DNA from: Maratus speciosus
Taxonomy: Eukaryota; Arthropoda; Arachnida; Araneae; Salticidae
DNA: 64,000 nt
Assembly (NCBI GenBank): GCA_963932465.1
Contig: OZ010799.1
Span: forward strand, 160,886,761 to 160,950,760
Reading direction: 5' to 3'
Of this stretch, positions 1 to 11,006 are shown piece by piece. A model generated the notes under the pieces. That model had not been told where the DNA came from, did no database searches, and saw only the letters and a list, made by a program, of their open reading frames with translations. Position 1 is the stretch's first letter. The number at the start of each line of letters is the position of its first letter. The position numbers were made by a program, and so were the translations under genes.

Positions 1-510
1 CTTCAAGACGAATTACACAACAGCAACATTAATTATTACTTAAAAACTAAAGATTTTTCAACATTCAAATAAAGATTCATTAAAAAAGTTGATGTAACTT
101 AGAACAAAAGAAGGTTAAAATATAATCCCTTTTGAAGTTGTATAATAAAAGTATATTTTTGAAAATATTTCTTTGTAATTTATTATGGCTGTTCTCAAAT
201 CCAAAGGAACTACTTTCTGACACATTTCTGAATTAATTCTTGTCCAGAAATGTATAAAATGGGCCTATGTTCGTATTCAGAAACTTCGTACTGGAATGGT
301 GTTGCCCATTTTTTGATAAAGCAAAAGATCTATCAAAAAATACTGTTAAAGTGAACGTTTTGAACCGAATTTCCGCACACGAAACCTGAGGAAAAAAACC
401 AGCCGGCACGTGACAAGAATCGCTTATAACTAAATAAGTAACTTATTTATCAAAATATGAAACTTAATATTCATTTTCAACCGTTTCAAGAGTCCGACTT
501 GGCAACTTTA
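1..510 (-). repeat. Unclassified ~500 bp interspersed repeat, copy 1 (inverted)
   Basis: This stretch is the reverse complement of the family seen at 490-960, 1000-1520 and 12640-13150. Recognisable blocks include the segment about a poly(A/T)-flanked 'ataataaaag' end near 140, 'ctcaaatccaaagg' near 195 and 'cttataactaaataag' near 423, which match in reverse the corresponding blocks of the 12.9 kb copy. No open frame, target duplication or terminal repeat is clear. Family class unknown; the neighbouring copies 1 and 2 meet head to head around 500. Confidence 0.6.
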
Positions 511-960
511 TGCCTTTACAGTTAAAAATGAGTCAGAAAGACTCGCGTGCTCAACAAGCGCAAAACGTTTTGACACATTTACAAGTTCATTTCTTAACTA
601 AAAGATGTAAAATTGGAAGGCCTGACTGTGAAAGCAATATGGAATCGAACTGTATTTTCCATTTTTTCATAAATAAATTACTTATTGAGTTATAAGCCAT
701 TTTGGCCACGTGATAAACACGTTTTTCACCCTTTCTTGAGTGGTTATTCTCTTTTCGCGAGGAAATTCGGCTCAAAACGCCCACTTTCTGAAAAATGCAT
801 TGTATTTTCAAAAAGAAAAAAAAAGCGGAAAAAACAGTCGGATTAGATAGTTTCTGAACAACAGCGCCTGTTAATTTTATGCATTTCCGAACAAAAATAA
901 ATGAAAACTTATATCATAAAGTTGCCCTTGCATTTGAGAACAAACACCCTTAAAGTATAT
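490..960 (+). repeat. Unclassified ~500 bp interspersed repeat, copy 2
   Basis: Direct match to the copy at 12640-13150: shared blocks are a CAACAAGCGCAAAACG/ACAACGTGAAAC segment, the 'ggaatcgaac/ggaatcgaat' segment, 'aataaattactt.tcgagttataag', 'ttcaaaacgc' and 'cctg.taattttatgc'. Several short open frames cross it on both strands but none persists between copies, so I read it as non-coding. Confidence 0.6.
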
Positions 961-999
961 TTTCAATGATTCCATTAACGGAAATTCATTATGGCTATT

Positions 1000-1520
1000 A
1001 CTATTTTTGCAAAACATACTTCTTGCTTGACACATCCTGCAAATAATTAATTCCAGTACTACTATGTAGAAAAACAAATTTGATCCTGGTATGATCCATG
1101 TTCATGATATGTCCATGTAAGCTTGACACATGTATTAACTCCTTTTTAAAAGTAGAAGTACAAAATTGGCAGGTTTGATTATGGAAGCGATTTGGAATTG
1201 AAATGAGTTTTACATTCTTTGATAAATAAATTAATTATCGAATTCTAAGCAATTGTGGTCAAATGATAACCGGTTTTTCTCCTCTCTCTGGCTGTTTTTT
1301 TTTTTTTTTTCCCATCTGGAAATTCGATTCAAAACGTCCAATTTGATGGTATTTTCTGAAAGATCTTGTACGTTTACCAAAAACCGGAAATCGTCTTTCG
1401 ATTACATAATTTCTGAAAAACAGCACCTGCCGTTTCATGCATTTTCGAAAAAAATGAATTAAAACTTGTACATAAAGTCGCCTTTAGGTTTGAGAACAGC
1501 CATATACTACTCGTGAAACT
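1000..1520 (+). repeat. Unclassified ~500 bp interspersed repeat, copy 3
   Basis: Third local copy: 'gcaggtttgattatggaagcg', 'aataaattaattatcgaatt', 'ttcaaaacgtcc' and 'cagcacctgcc' align in order with copies 2 and 4. A run of about 20 T begins near 1289. Copies 2 and 3 are arranged directly one after the other, so local tandem duplication is possible. Confidence 0.55.
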
Positions 1521-1789
1521 CGTATCCATTGAAAATGATTCATATGTTATCGGCTTCATTTAAATTTTTATATAGGCCCGGTGTTTAAAAGACTGTCCTG
1601 ATTCTTTAATTCAATGCTTGGCGAAATCTGTTCCTCTCAACGCCAAGTAACATACACGAGTGTCCCGTCAATTGTCCCCTCCCGCTTCACTATCTTCCAA
1701 CTTGTCCTTTGGGGAGGAAAACGCAGAAAAAAGTAATTATACCGTGCCCTGTGATGTCCCACGAGAAGGGGAAGGGGGGTAAGCATCAA
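1521..1789. other. Unassigned sequence
   Basis: No repeat partner, coding potential or structural signal recognised. A GC-richer piece near 1675-1780 ends in a short G run; the open frame starting at 1709 continues into the following repeat and is not supported as a gene. Confidence 0.4.
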
Positions 1790-2145
1790 ATTTCTAATTA
1801 CATTTTCGACGAAATCTCTGAAACTATAATACCTAAAATTAAAGAAATGTATTTTTGCGTTCTGCTTTACGAACGTTTTCACACGATACCCCACAGGATA
1901 TACAAAGAAAAGATTTTATTTTTGAAGAAACTTAACTACCCGCTCTACATTTTCCTAAACATATTTGTCAATGGTTAATAATCTATAAATATGTGTCTGA
2001 ATAGCCTTTATTACTTCCTCCAATTTGAACTTTCCACGTTCCACAGTTTACGAGTAAAACGGCTGTGACAGACGGACAGACAGACACAGGAGTGAACTTA
2101 TAATGGTTTCGGTTTTACTTTCTAAGTACGGAACCCTACATATCA
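1790..2145 (+). repeat. Retroposon-like repeat 3' region (family B), copy 1
   Basis: Matches 54210-54540 in order: 'aatacctaaaatta', 'cacacgataccccaca', 'tatacaaagaaaagat', 'gctgtgacagac', a CAGACAGACACAGGAGTG block, and a closing AAGTACGGAACCCTA. The copy at 52163-54540 has the partner 5' motif GGGTTCCGTAC, so the element ends carry mirror-image motifs. The ...TACGGAACCCTAAAA end is common in arthropod repeats; assigning it to a particular LINE or SINE class is inference. Confidence 0.6.
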
Positions 2146-2319
2146 ATAATGCGGTGAAATAAAGTTTTTAAATTTATTAAAAGCGATACTTTTTTACTAA
2201 CCAAATGCCAGGCGTTACTAAATAAGACATCGCAAAATATTTACTACGTACAACAGCCTTTTTGTTTTCGATAATTGCAGTACTTTAAACATATAGATTG
2301 TTTCCTTTAGCGTTTAGTT

Positions 2320-2720
2320 TGTGTTTTATCTCTTCAGTTTTAATATTTTATTGGTTAAGTTTAAAAATTTTTATGAAATGTTATTCAAAAATAAAAGCAC
2401 TATTTATATTGTCTTAAGTGCACACTAGTACCTGAAAATTATTTTTAAAACCACACAAAATCAGTAAATTGAGATAGAAATTTCAGATAGAAGGATTCTT
2501 ATATTTTCTCGTTCGACGGTGTAAAAATCGAAAACGTGCAATGTTTAGAAGTTCAAAACATTGCGGTAAAAGGTAAATTTGATCGTCCGGTAATGCCAAC
2601 CTGAAAATGACGTCAGCATTACTCACCGCCACATCTGTTCCTCATAATATCGATTACCACCATACATTTGCCCGAAAAGACACATATTGCATTTTTTTTT
2701 TTGTTTTGAAAAAGAATGAT
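2320..2720 (+). repeat. Long AT-rich repeat family A, copy 1
   Basis: Shares with 16400-16560, 39230-39400 and 47640-47790 a core reading AAATTT-ATCGTC, then AATGACGTCAGCATTAC and a following ACACATATTGCA block (the last shared with 16.5 kb). No transposase or reverse transcriptase seen. The unit is broken after 2720 by unrelated sequence; its continuation is at about 4200-5240. Confidence 0.55.
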
Positions 2721-4190
2721 ACATATTATATCTCTACATAATAAAAGGCAGTGTAACGCATCCGGGGCGAACCCATCAATCTTACCAGTCTCCAATAAGA
2801 TGGAGCCACGTTAGGCTTAATTTTGATTTGAGATGTATATGAGAAAACTTATCTGCCTAAATACAAATCTTTTCTACCTGAAATCCCTTCTGTTCAAATT
2901 AATTTTCTATAAAAGATTCAAAACTAACAAAATTTCAAAGATTTACGCAGCCATTTCAGAAAACAAACGTAGCGCACTTCGTGCGTAAAACGTAAATAAG
3001 AAGCTGTTGTAGAGAGTCATTCCTTTTGTGATTCATTGAAAAAAAATTTAAACCATGGAGCTATACAGATTAAAGGAGGCGACATAAATGACATCACTTG
3101 AAGCTGTACCACCCCCGCTGAGTGGCGTCAACCGCGGGTAAACAGAAGAAAAACACCAATAGGCGTGAAGAACACTTTAACAATGCTTCCCCTTCGTTCT
3201 TTGGATGGGGTTCAACCCGAGATACCTATTTATTAACCAATATACATATAAAGAAATTTTTGGAGGGGGGGGGGGGGGTAAACGATAAAAATACAATTTC
3301 AAAGTGTTATTAAAAATAATAGTATTATTTCAATAGTTGCAGCAGGCTGCTTTAATTACGAAGTTTTATTGCATATTTGTTAAACTTTTGTTTTATTAAG
3401 AAATCTTAATTTTATTATAGTATATTAGACGGAAAACCTGGTTTACCCAGAAATATTGTAAATGCTAATTGCGTGTTTATTAGAACATAAACTTGCCGAA
3501 CTTCCATATTGTCAATTATTTTTTATCAGTTTTTCAGATTTCAAATGAAAAACACAATTTTTATCCGCCGTCCTTGGACGGGAAATTACACTAGTAATTA
3601 AATAATTAAGCATAAAACCGTACGGAATGCATAGTGCGCCTATTCAAATTCAGATAACCTCAAAATGTTAAAATATGCCAATATTTCCATAATCGGTTTT
3701 TTCATATTTCAACACGTTTTTTCAAACTCATATGACTCTATATATTCACCTGCTGAGGTGGTACATCCTATTTCCAATATGACGAAATATTCACTTTTTT
3801 TTGTGTGTGTGTGTGTTAAATTCGTGAAGCTTTTTATTTCATTTTCATTTTTCACGTTGAAATCTTACAATCGAAAATTTATGACGTAATATTCATTTTT
3901 TATTTTAATTCGTCAAACTATTTAGTTCATTTAAATTTTTCACGTGAAATCCCGCAATAGAAAAGTAATTGTTGTGTTAAGATTGTGGATTTTTAATTAT
4001 TGGCAACTGTTATAACAAAAAATGTTTAAATTTGATAGGAAATTCCTGTTAAATGGGGTTTTTTTATTAATTAAAAATTAACTGTAAATTATTTCGATTC
4101 CGGATTGTTTGAGTTGCCTAGGCCGTGTTTTAATGCACATGTACGTAAGATTTCACAATTCTGGTTTCCAAACTGAGGATTTGCATAGAA
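2721..4190. other. Unassigned sequence interrupting family A
   Basis: No gene seen. Contains a run of about 13 G ending near 3278, a (TG)n run near 3802 and a segment near 3625 (GCATAGTGCGCCT) that recurs at 4240, suggesting a partial local duplication about 610 bp apart. Position relative to family A suggests an old insertion, but I could not define ends. Confidence 0.35.
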
Positions 4191-5245
4191 TTACAGACAG
4201 ACAAATTTTCATTTTTATATATTATATAAAACTGTATACAATGCATAGTGCGCCTGTAAATGTGTCGAGCTGATCTTAAAATATTTTATAGCACAATTTA
4301 TCGAAAATGATTATAAATATATTTGCAGAGAGAAAAACAAATCTCGATTGATATTAAAATAGGTTTTTTATATATATATATATATATGACTAAAGTAGAT
4401 ATATAGAAAATTCCACTTTTCCAATACACATTTCTACTTCGATTGTAGTTTATTTGTAAATATAAAAGAAATTTGTATTTGTAGCACACGTCATTTGTTT
4501 TAAAGTTCTAATAGAAAAATGAAATGTAAAATAAAATAAATAATCCAAGAAACTGCTACTTCTACTTCCAACTCTAATAATTATTGGCTCTCTCATTTTC
4601 AAAACGAAGTGACGTATTTGTATAAATAAGCAACAGTTAGTTACTAAAATATTCTCTGATGAAGAGCTTGGAAAAGCTTGAAAATACTAAGAAGTTTTAA
4701 ATAAAATGTATATTTTTAACTTGTACGTAACTTTTCTTTCATAATTTTAATCGCTTTTTAAGTAAGACAATGAACTTTTTAAAGTGAATATTATATATTT
4801 TACGTTATAAATGTAAAATATCTTAAATTATCTTAAAATACAATTTTTCTATGTACCTATAAAATTCAGCATTCAAATGTCAAAGGAATTTAACGTTATA
4901 CGGAAATTTATAAAACAGGATCAATATAAATGCAAATTTCAATTCATTTCAAACACTAAACATTCAATGGCTGTTCTTTTGTATGTATTTTCTAAATATT
5001 CAAATCTTAATTTAAAATAAATATGTCACGATATATTTTAGAAGGTTATTTTCGACAAATTAAAGCCGATACATAATATGACATTTGCGATCTTATTAAA
5101 AAAGGGAATGAAAATTAGATTATCTCTTGAAAGTCAAATTCTCTATCTTACGGTGATATATTGACAGCTCAGTCATGATTCATTTTTATTTTATGAAAAG
5201 ATTCAGAGAAATGTATCATAGTTCATTTGTAATTTCCTCAATAGT
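4191..5245 (+). repeat. Family A, distal part, copy 1
   Basis: Aligns with 16600-17300 over most of its length: 'atagcacaatttatcgaa', 'taaagttctaata', 'cctataaaattcagcattc', 'tgtcacgatatatttt', 'aggttattttcgacaaatta', 'attagattatctctt' and 'gatattgacagctcag' occur in the same order and spacing. An (AT)n microsatellite lies near 4370-4388. No open frame conserved between the copies. Confidence 0.7.
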
Positions 5246-5604
5246 GTCAAAGGAATAACGAAGCATGGTGAAAATATTCTGGCAAATTGTATAAGAATTT
5301 TTTTGTGAGAACTCAATTCCATATCAAGGGTAAACATTAACAAATGTAATTTTGAATTTAAATTTGTTTATATTTGGATATCTGGATTGTATTATTCCTT
5401 CTTAAAAAGATACATCCGAAATTACGTTTTGAAAATGAATGGTACAAATGGAGGGAAATGTATTAAGCATCAGTATGTACACATTTTACAACTTTTACAT
5501 AAATAATAATAGTTATATATTTAATCTTGAAAAACATAGTGCATGAAAGTTGACTATAGAAGCGAAAACTTCTTTCGGCTTGCAAAAAAACATAGGTTAC
5601 GAAG
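5246..5604. other. Unassigned sequence
   Basis: AT-rich, no repeat partner, coding signal or structure recognised. Confidence 0.4.
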
Positions 5605-5889
5605 TACAGTCGAGGGAAAAAAAAGTAAACACTCCTTACTAACTCTGCAAAAATTATCGTAGAATAAAGTTACTGATACCACACGATTGGTAATAAAGTC
5701 TACTTTTAAATGATGTATATAAAATTTGCTTAGGGGGCCATCTACATATTAAAGCAAACCATAACTTAGTTTTTTTTTCAATAGAAGTAGACAATTCTGA
5801 CAGCATAAATGAACTAGATTAATTTTAACACAATTATTCTAATTGGTAAACAAATCATATTAGATGTAAATTTCCATCTGGGCGAAAAA

Positions 5890-5964
5890 TGTCCGGACCA
5901 GGATTCGAACCCGGGACCTCCTGGCTGAAGCCGCCAGTGCTCTGCCATCTGAGCTATCCCGGAC
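5890..5964 (-). tRNA. tRNA-like sequence (SINE head), probably not a functional tRNA
   Basis: Cloverleaf visible on the minus strand: acceptor GTCCGGG with TCCGGAC, D arm AGCTC...GAGC with a GATGGC loop, anticodon stem CTGGC/GCCAG, T arm CCGGG-TTCGAAT-CCTGG, discriminator A, i.e. intact A and B box sequences. The 7-nt anticodon loop reads GGCTTCA, giving CTT at positions 34-36, but position 33 is G instead of the near-universal T, and there is one extra base between acceptor and D arm. With the flanking 14-bp duplication this is best read as the head of a SINE that retains an internal pol III promoter. Confidence 0.55.
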
Positions 5965-5974
5965 AATTCTGGTC

Positions 5975-6027
5975 GAGCACTGGCGGCTTCAGCCATGAGG
6001 TCCCGGGTTCGAATCCTGGTCCGGACA
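5975..6027 (+). pseudogene. Truncated tRNA-like 3' half
   Basis: Inverted partner of the minus-strand tRNA-like unit: GAGCACTGGC, the anticodon arm and the T arm with B box GGTTCGAATCC are present, ending in TCCGGACA. The acceptor 5' strand and D arm are missing, so the A box is absent. Confidence 0.7.
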
Positions 6028-6479
6028 TTTTTCGCCCAGTTGGAAATTTACATCTAATAGCATAAATGAACTCTACACCATTCAATTAGCCTAAAAACAA
6101 ATTTTTATGCAATTCGTAAAATGCGTTTCCGAGAAATTAATTATTTTAAAACGAGCGTATTTTAGGGACTGTATCCAAATTGAAGTTCGGTTCTGGACTG
6201 TTGACCGAAGCCCCCTTATTGATCAAGGCAATCTTAAGCCCCACTCTAGCAGTCGTCGAAGACTGGGGACTTCATAAGTTAGTAGGTGGTGTTTACTTTT
6301 TTTTTTCCACGACTGTAGTTCGACATCTAGGGAGGATTTATTAGAAATAGCTTTTGCATAAAAAGTAGATAAATTAAAGTTTCGAAATTCATATTTATAA
6401 TTTTTGTATTGATAAATATGCCTTTTGGACTATATTTTTCTTGATATTTCGCAGCGCGTACACTGTAAAGAAAGAAAAT

Positions 6480-6676
6480 CATTTTTTTTAATTTACGAAA
6501 ATATAATATAAGCATTAACGAAAATATGCAATACGGTTAGCCACAAGTTAGCCACAATTCAGAAAGATGTTCTTTTGTAAAAAAAGAAGATTATCTCTTA
6601 ATCTACGAAAATATAAGCATTTAAGAAAGTAAAAAATAACCACTTCCGAGTTACCTCAATTAAGAAAAAAGGTTCT

Positions 6677-6722
<46 letters not shown>

Positions 6723-6850
6723 AAGAAAGAAAATAGTTTCTTAAAATAAAATTAATAAATAATTTCGAAAATTAAATAGTATACGCATTTACGAAAATAT
6801 ACAATAACCGCTTCCGAGTTATTCACAATTCACAATAACTTTATCCTGAA
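6480..6850. repeat. Diverged ~120 bp tandem repeat with A38 tract
   Basis: Three imperfect units share 'acgaaaatat..', 'gcattta.gaaa' and 'cacttccgagtta' blocks near 6490, 6600 and 6775. A pure run of 38 A (6683-6720) followed by GAAA repeats sits between units 2 and 3. Confidence 0.6.
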
Positions 6851-6924
6851 AATCCTAGGAAAGCAATATATTTTCGAGATTTAAAGCAATGTTTAAAATG
6901 ACGAAATTTCTTTTGCTGCATTAT

Positions 6925-7400
6925 TATGTTTTGTCAAACTGGAATATTGGTTTTAATGATGCTATCAACTCTCAATCAAACATTTACATCTGTGTAACTG
7001 AATTTCTATATGCAAGAGTAACAAAATTATATTACTTTTAGTGGTAACGTTAAATGATGTTAATGTAGCATTTTTGCCAATTAATCATATTGGATTGAAT
7101 AGGAAGATTTTTTCTTGGGAATTGATAGCATTACAAAAACTTATATTCCTGTTGGAGGAAACTGATTAATGCACAATAAATACTACCCAGAAATGTTTCT
7201 GAAAATTACGGTCAGCAAAAGAAACTTTATTTAAAACCCTTTCTTTAAATCTCCAAAATCTATTGTTTTCTGAAGTGTATTAATTAGTTTTTACAAACTG
7301 GAATATCGGTTTTAAGGCTGCTATCAACTCTCAAATAAACATTTTCAGAGGTGTAACTGAATTTATATATGCAAGAATAACAAAATTGTACTACTTTTAA
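6925..7400. repeat. Direct repeat pair of ~120 bp
   Basis: The segments 6932-7045 and 7285-7400 match closely: 'caaactggaatat.ggtttt', 'gctatcaactctcaa', 'tgtgtaactgaattt.tatatgcaag' and 'taacaaaatt.ta.tactttta' in the same order, about 350 bp apart. The open frame in the second copy (minus strand, 7284-7475) is destroyed by stops in the first copy, so this does not look like a duplicated exon. Confidence 0.6.
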
Positions 7401-7479
7401 TTTTAATATTAAAAGGAAAAAAAAAGTTTTGAAGTTAAAAGAATTGCAGTATGATGGGAAGATTTTTGTACTCAATAAA

Positions 7480-8130
7480 GCGTAAATATATTATATGGTC
7501 TCATAAATCCCTTTGTCTATCGCTACTCACCAATACCTTTGTGCATAAATAGGGTTAACCCTGAATGAAACTAAATTATTTAATAAATGATTTGCGAACG
7601 CAGTTCGCTTCTACGAATCTTGGATTAAAGAAACAAATCCCCCGTTTACATCTAAATGTTTACCTAAATTGACCGTTATTTTTTTATAACTGTTTCAAAG
7701 AGAGTTTAATTAGTAACCTTTTTTTTATTTAAACATTAACAATCTTGTGTATTTTGACTCATCAAGATTTCTTATAAAGCTGTTAACCAATCGATGCCCA
7801 TTTCTGGTACATTTAAAATAAAATAACACATAATACCATTGATTACATCATTCTACAGATTAAATTACAAAGTAGAGTTTATTTACAAACATATAAAAAC
7901 AACACAAAACATAAAAAAATTGATCAATATAGCATACATAAATATTTAGCTCGCGGCTAATTAGTTTGGCTGCATTTCTGATTTTACAAATATTTTTCTT
8001 TGAATTACTTTTCATTTCTTAGTTAATCAACATATTTTGCTTAATTAATTTCATTTTACATATGTACAAAATTAAGTATGCAATTCGATCTACTGACATG
8101 CAAGGATCTGATCTCAATCAAATACATATT
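7480..8130. other. Unassigned sequence
   Basis: AT-rich, no repeat partner or coding signal recognised. Immediately upstream of the candidate exon at 8184, so it may be intronic; that is inference only. Confidence 0.35.
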
Positions 8131-8227
8131 CTAAGTTTATAAAGGCAGATTGGGGAATATAAAAAGTTATACCTTTTTAATTAGAAGAAGAAACCAGAGG
8201 AGCATGGCTAGAGTTGATTTCCTAGAT

Positions 8228-10890
8228 CAGGCATGTCAAGCTCGTTTATCGCCGCGGGCCAAATTCAGCATTATATACAAAGCCGCGGGCCACATTAAAA
8301 AAATAGATAATATTACTACTGTTGCACAACAAGCCACGTTAAAGAAATATTAACGCAAAATTCAAAAGTCATTATTATACATAGTTTGTTTTATCTTATT
8401 ATTCGAAAAAGTACTCAAAGAAATCCATAAAATTTATCAGACAAGTCTATAAAATTTAATAGAATTTTCTAAATTGTATTTATTTTTAAAATTGATTGTA
8501 TACACCGGTCTATTAATCTTGATCTAGCAAAAGGCATAGCTATCAATCTTCTATTATCCTTCAAGTAAAAATTAAACATAAACATATTTTGAATGAGAAA
8601 ATCTATTTGATAAAATGTCCCTTGTATCTATGCGTTACATATTTAACTTATTAAATGCATTTTCTCGTTAAAATTATGTTTATTTGACTTGAAAAATAAC
8701 AAAAAGTTGCAACAATACTTTAAAAGATTGATTGATTGATGAATAATTACAGATAATTTCGCTTTTAAATTTTGAACAATAAATTTGAACATCAATCATT
8801 AGAAGTGAATCAAACTGAATTTCATATCTCTTGAAAATCAAAAATCTTTTTAGATTTCATTTTTTTATGCATTTTTAAAAATTTCCACCACTATGATTTT
8901 TGTAATAATGCCTGGCGACGTTCTCTTTTTTAAAATTGTTTTGTCAATGTAATAAATTATATCTGAAAACGCTAATACTAACAAGACAGCTTATCAATTT
9001 TGCTTTGAAGTTGAAGTTTACTCAGGTGTTTTCTTTGTAATTCCAAATGAAAAATCTTCAATTACTTTGACTATTGTTAGTCTTTTAATAATACACATTC
9101 ATAATTTCTCAATGAAAATTGTAACTTGTTGAATAATTTGAAATTAAGAGTTAAACTTTATAATGGACAAGCCGTCAAACATCTTTATAAGAAGGTATAC
9201 CTGTTTATCATCACTACTCATATTTCAAAGATATTTCTTTGATTGATGATGATTAAGCATGTGCGTACAAATATGAGTTTATAAGATCATATCCGGCTAT
9301 ATAGTATAAATATATAGCCGGCAAATAGTATAGCAATGGTACTTATGTTTCTAGTATTTTCAAATTTCTTTAACTTCTCTAGACATATTTCTTCAATTCA
9401 GTGGCGAATGATTTCGACTCGCGGGATATTTCATGTAATTAAGGCAATACTTATAGATTTTCAAAGAGAATGTATTTTCTTCAGTAGGTTTGTGAATGCA
9501 CTCTCTTTTAAGAAATATCACTTTCAATTCTGATGTATATTTTTCCGATGTTTAAAAATATTTTTGTGAGTTTTCTTTATATTTTGTGCTGTAGCACCTC
9601 TTAATGTTACATTCTTTCCAAACCCAAACAGTGTCTACACGTCAAACATAAAATTTCAGTCTTCCTTTGGATATAATTGTATTGTAAATCACCTTTAAAA
9701 TAATCTGCGATGTTCATCTTCCGTTATCATATTTATTCATAGTGGTACACTGTAAAAAAAAATACGACCAGTTTTCCTGTAGGAATCTGAAAAATAGTTG
9801 CCCGTATCGTACCGGAAAAATTTCCGACCCATCTCGGAATAAAATCCGTAAAATAACGTTTTATTGACTATTTCCTTTTATCTACGGATCTTATTCCGAG
9901 CTGGGTCGGAAAATTTTCCGGTACGATACGGGCAACTACTTTTCCGATTCCTACAGGAAAACTGGTCGGTTTTTTTTTGCAGTGTAAAGAGCATTAATCA
10001 TTTTTTTTTCGTAAGTCCCAGGATGTACGAGAGAATCCCTATAAAATGTGTGCATATAAATAAAAATACAAGAAAGGAAATAAAGGTAACACAAGTATCA
10101 ATGTTTCAATTGTTAACCTAACTAATATAAATAATTAAAGAGCTTAAATTCAAAATCTATATGTTCGACTATAGCCCAAGTGAAGAACCTGGATGACATT
10201 TCGAAGTTTTTGTGTCAAGCACAAAGGGGATAATTTTTGACACTTTCAAAGCGACTCATTGTAAACTAATTAATTTTATATTTTGATTTTTTAAAAATTG
10301 TAACCGTTTTTAATTAAAGCCGAATTTCATTAACTTAACAACACGGTTTTTAGTATTTATTAGATACAGACAGATATTATTTCGCAAAGTGGTGCAAAAT
10401 TAAAGAGAGTAGTAACATAAAGTATTATTTTCAACATAAAACAAACACAAATTATAATATAAATACTGTGAAAATTTATACGAAAGTGTAAATTCTCAGA
10501 CACGCGATCCTGTGCTTCTCTGCGTTCTGATTGGTTATCTTTGCATCTACACTTGTTTTGTTCTAAAATGTAAAATTGAATCATATAATAACAGAATAAA
10601 TCAAAATAAATCGATAAATATTACTATTCAAAAGTAGCGGCTCAAAAGTGGCGGTAGCATTCTGAATAATAATAATAAAAAAAGCTTGCCAAATTGGTAA
10701 CACTGATATACATATCTTTCGAGTGTTCGTCATCTCTAAGACCATGGTTATGTTCGTGAAAAGTGCAGTTTCAGCATGCAAGTTTTTACAACTAAATTAA
10801 AAAGAGATAAAATACCAAAGGCTTCGCAGGTCACATATTAGTTGTCGGCGGGCCAGTTGTGGCCCGCGGACCACGTGTTTGACATGCCTG
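8228..10890. mobile_element. hAT-type DNA transposon, non-autonomous or decayed
   Basis: Terminal inverted repeats begin CAGGCATGTCAAG on the left and CAGGCATGTCAAAC on the right (read inward), followed by GCCGCGGGCC-type sequence on both sides, the CAGG.TGTCAAA...GGCCCGCGGGCC end pattern typical of many hAT elements. An exact 8-bp target duplication TCCTAGAT lies at 8220-8227 and 10891-10898. Length is 2663 bp. I found no convincing transposase inside. A MITE is nested at 9748-9984. Confidence 0.85.
9748..9984. mobile_element. 237-bp TA-flanked palindromic MITE
   Basis: Starts CACTGTAAAAAAA and ends GCAGTG, flanked by TA at 9746-9747 and 9985-9986. The arms are inverted copies for over 90 bp, including 'gaccagttttcctg', 'gcccgtatcgtaccgg' and 'ccgaccc.tctcggaat'; the hinge is near 9855-9880. 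Same general class as the element at 33099-33336, with different arms. Tc1/mariner assignment rests on the TA duplication. Confidence 0.85.
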
Positions 10891-11006
10891 TCCTAGATAA
10901 TCCACATTTTACAGAAGAGTATACTAAGACACTGGGCACAAAATTGAGAAACATAATAGACTCCAAATACAAGGCTGACCTTTTTAGCAAAGATGAAAAA
11001 TTGTAA

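Larger units (their letters stand above)
5816..6058. mobile_element. tRNA-derived SINE-like insertion, head-to-head
   Basis: The 14-bp sequence AGCATAAATGAACT occurs at 5802-5815 and again at 6059-6072, an excellent target-site duplication for a retroposon. Between them two tRNA-derived units face each other: arms 5858-5941 and 5975-6059 are inverted copies sharing the tRNA 3' half and a short body ending in ATTTACATCTAATA. The inverted arrangement could come from twin priming or from two insertions; only one clear target duplication is visible, favouring a single event. Confidence 0.75.
5607..6315. mobile_element. Non-autonomous Tc1/mariner-type element with nested SINE
   Basis: Terminal inverted repeats of roughly 40 bp: the left end starts CAGTCGAGGGAAAA and continues AGTAAACACTCC...ACTAACT; the right end read in reverse starts CAGTCGTGGAAAA and continues AGTAAACACCACC...ACTAACT. 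Both ends are flanked by TA (5605-5606 and 6316-6317), the target duplication of the Tc1/mariner group. Without the nested insertion (5816-6072) the element is about 450 bp. No transposase remains inside, so it is a MITE-like derivative. Confidence 0.85.
8184..11006 (+). pseudogene. Candidate terminal exon interrupted by a hAT element
   Basis: The left part (8184-8227) and the right part (10899-11006) join into one open frame when the hAT element and one copy of its 8-bp target duplication are removed. The frame runs from a stop at 8132-8134 through ATG 8204, across the insertion point after GAT (8225-8227), then 35 more codons to TAA at 11004-11006. A good splice acceptor, pyrimidine-rich and ending AATTAG, lies just before 8184, so this could be a last exon of about 150 bp. 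The predicted peptide is charged and ordinary looking (LDNPHFTEEYTKTLG at the join). I do not recognise the family. In the present allele translation would run into the transposon. It could also be an older transposon frame or chance; the frame is only about 66 codons. Confidence 0.35.

Noticed and set aside
1709..1978. 89-codon frame
   Set aside because: It lies mostly in the family B repeat; the second copy at 54 kb does not keep the frame.
3122..3313. 63-codon frame across the G run
   Set aside because: Low-complexity Gly stretch from a G homopolymer; no support as a gene.
5814..5996. 60-codon minus-strand frame
   Set aside because: It is the translation of the tRNA-like SINE.
7284..7475. 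Possible duplicated exon (direct repeats at 6932 and 7285)
   Set aside because: The frame in the second copy is broken by stops in the first and no splice sites fit.
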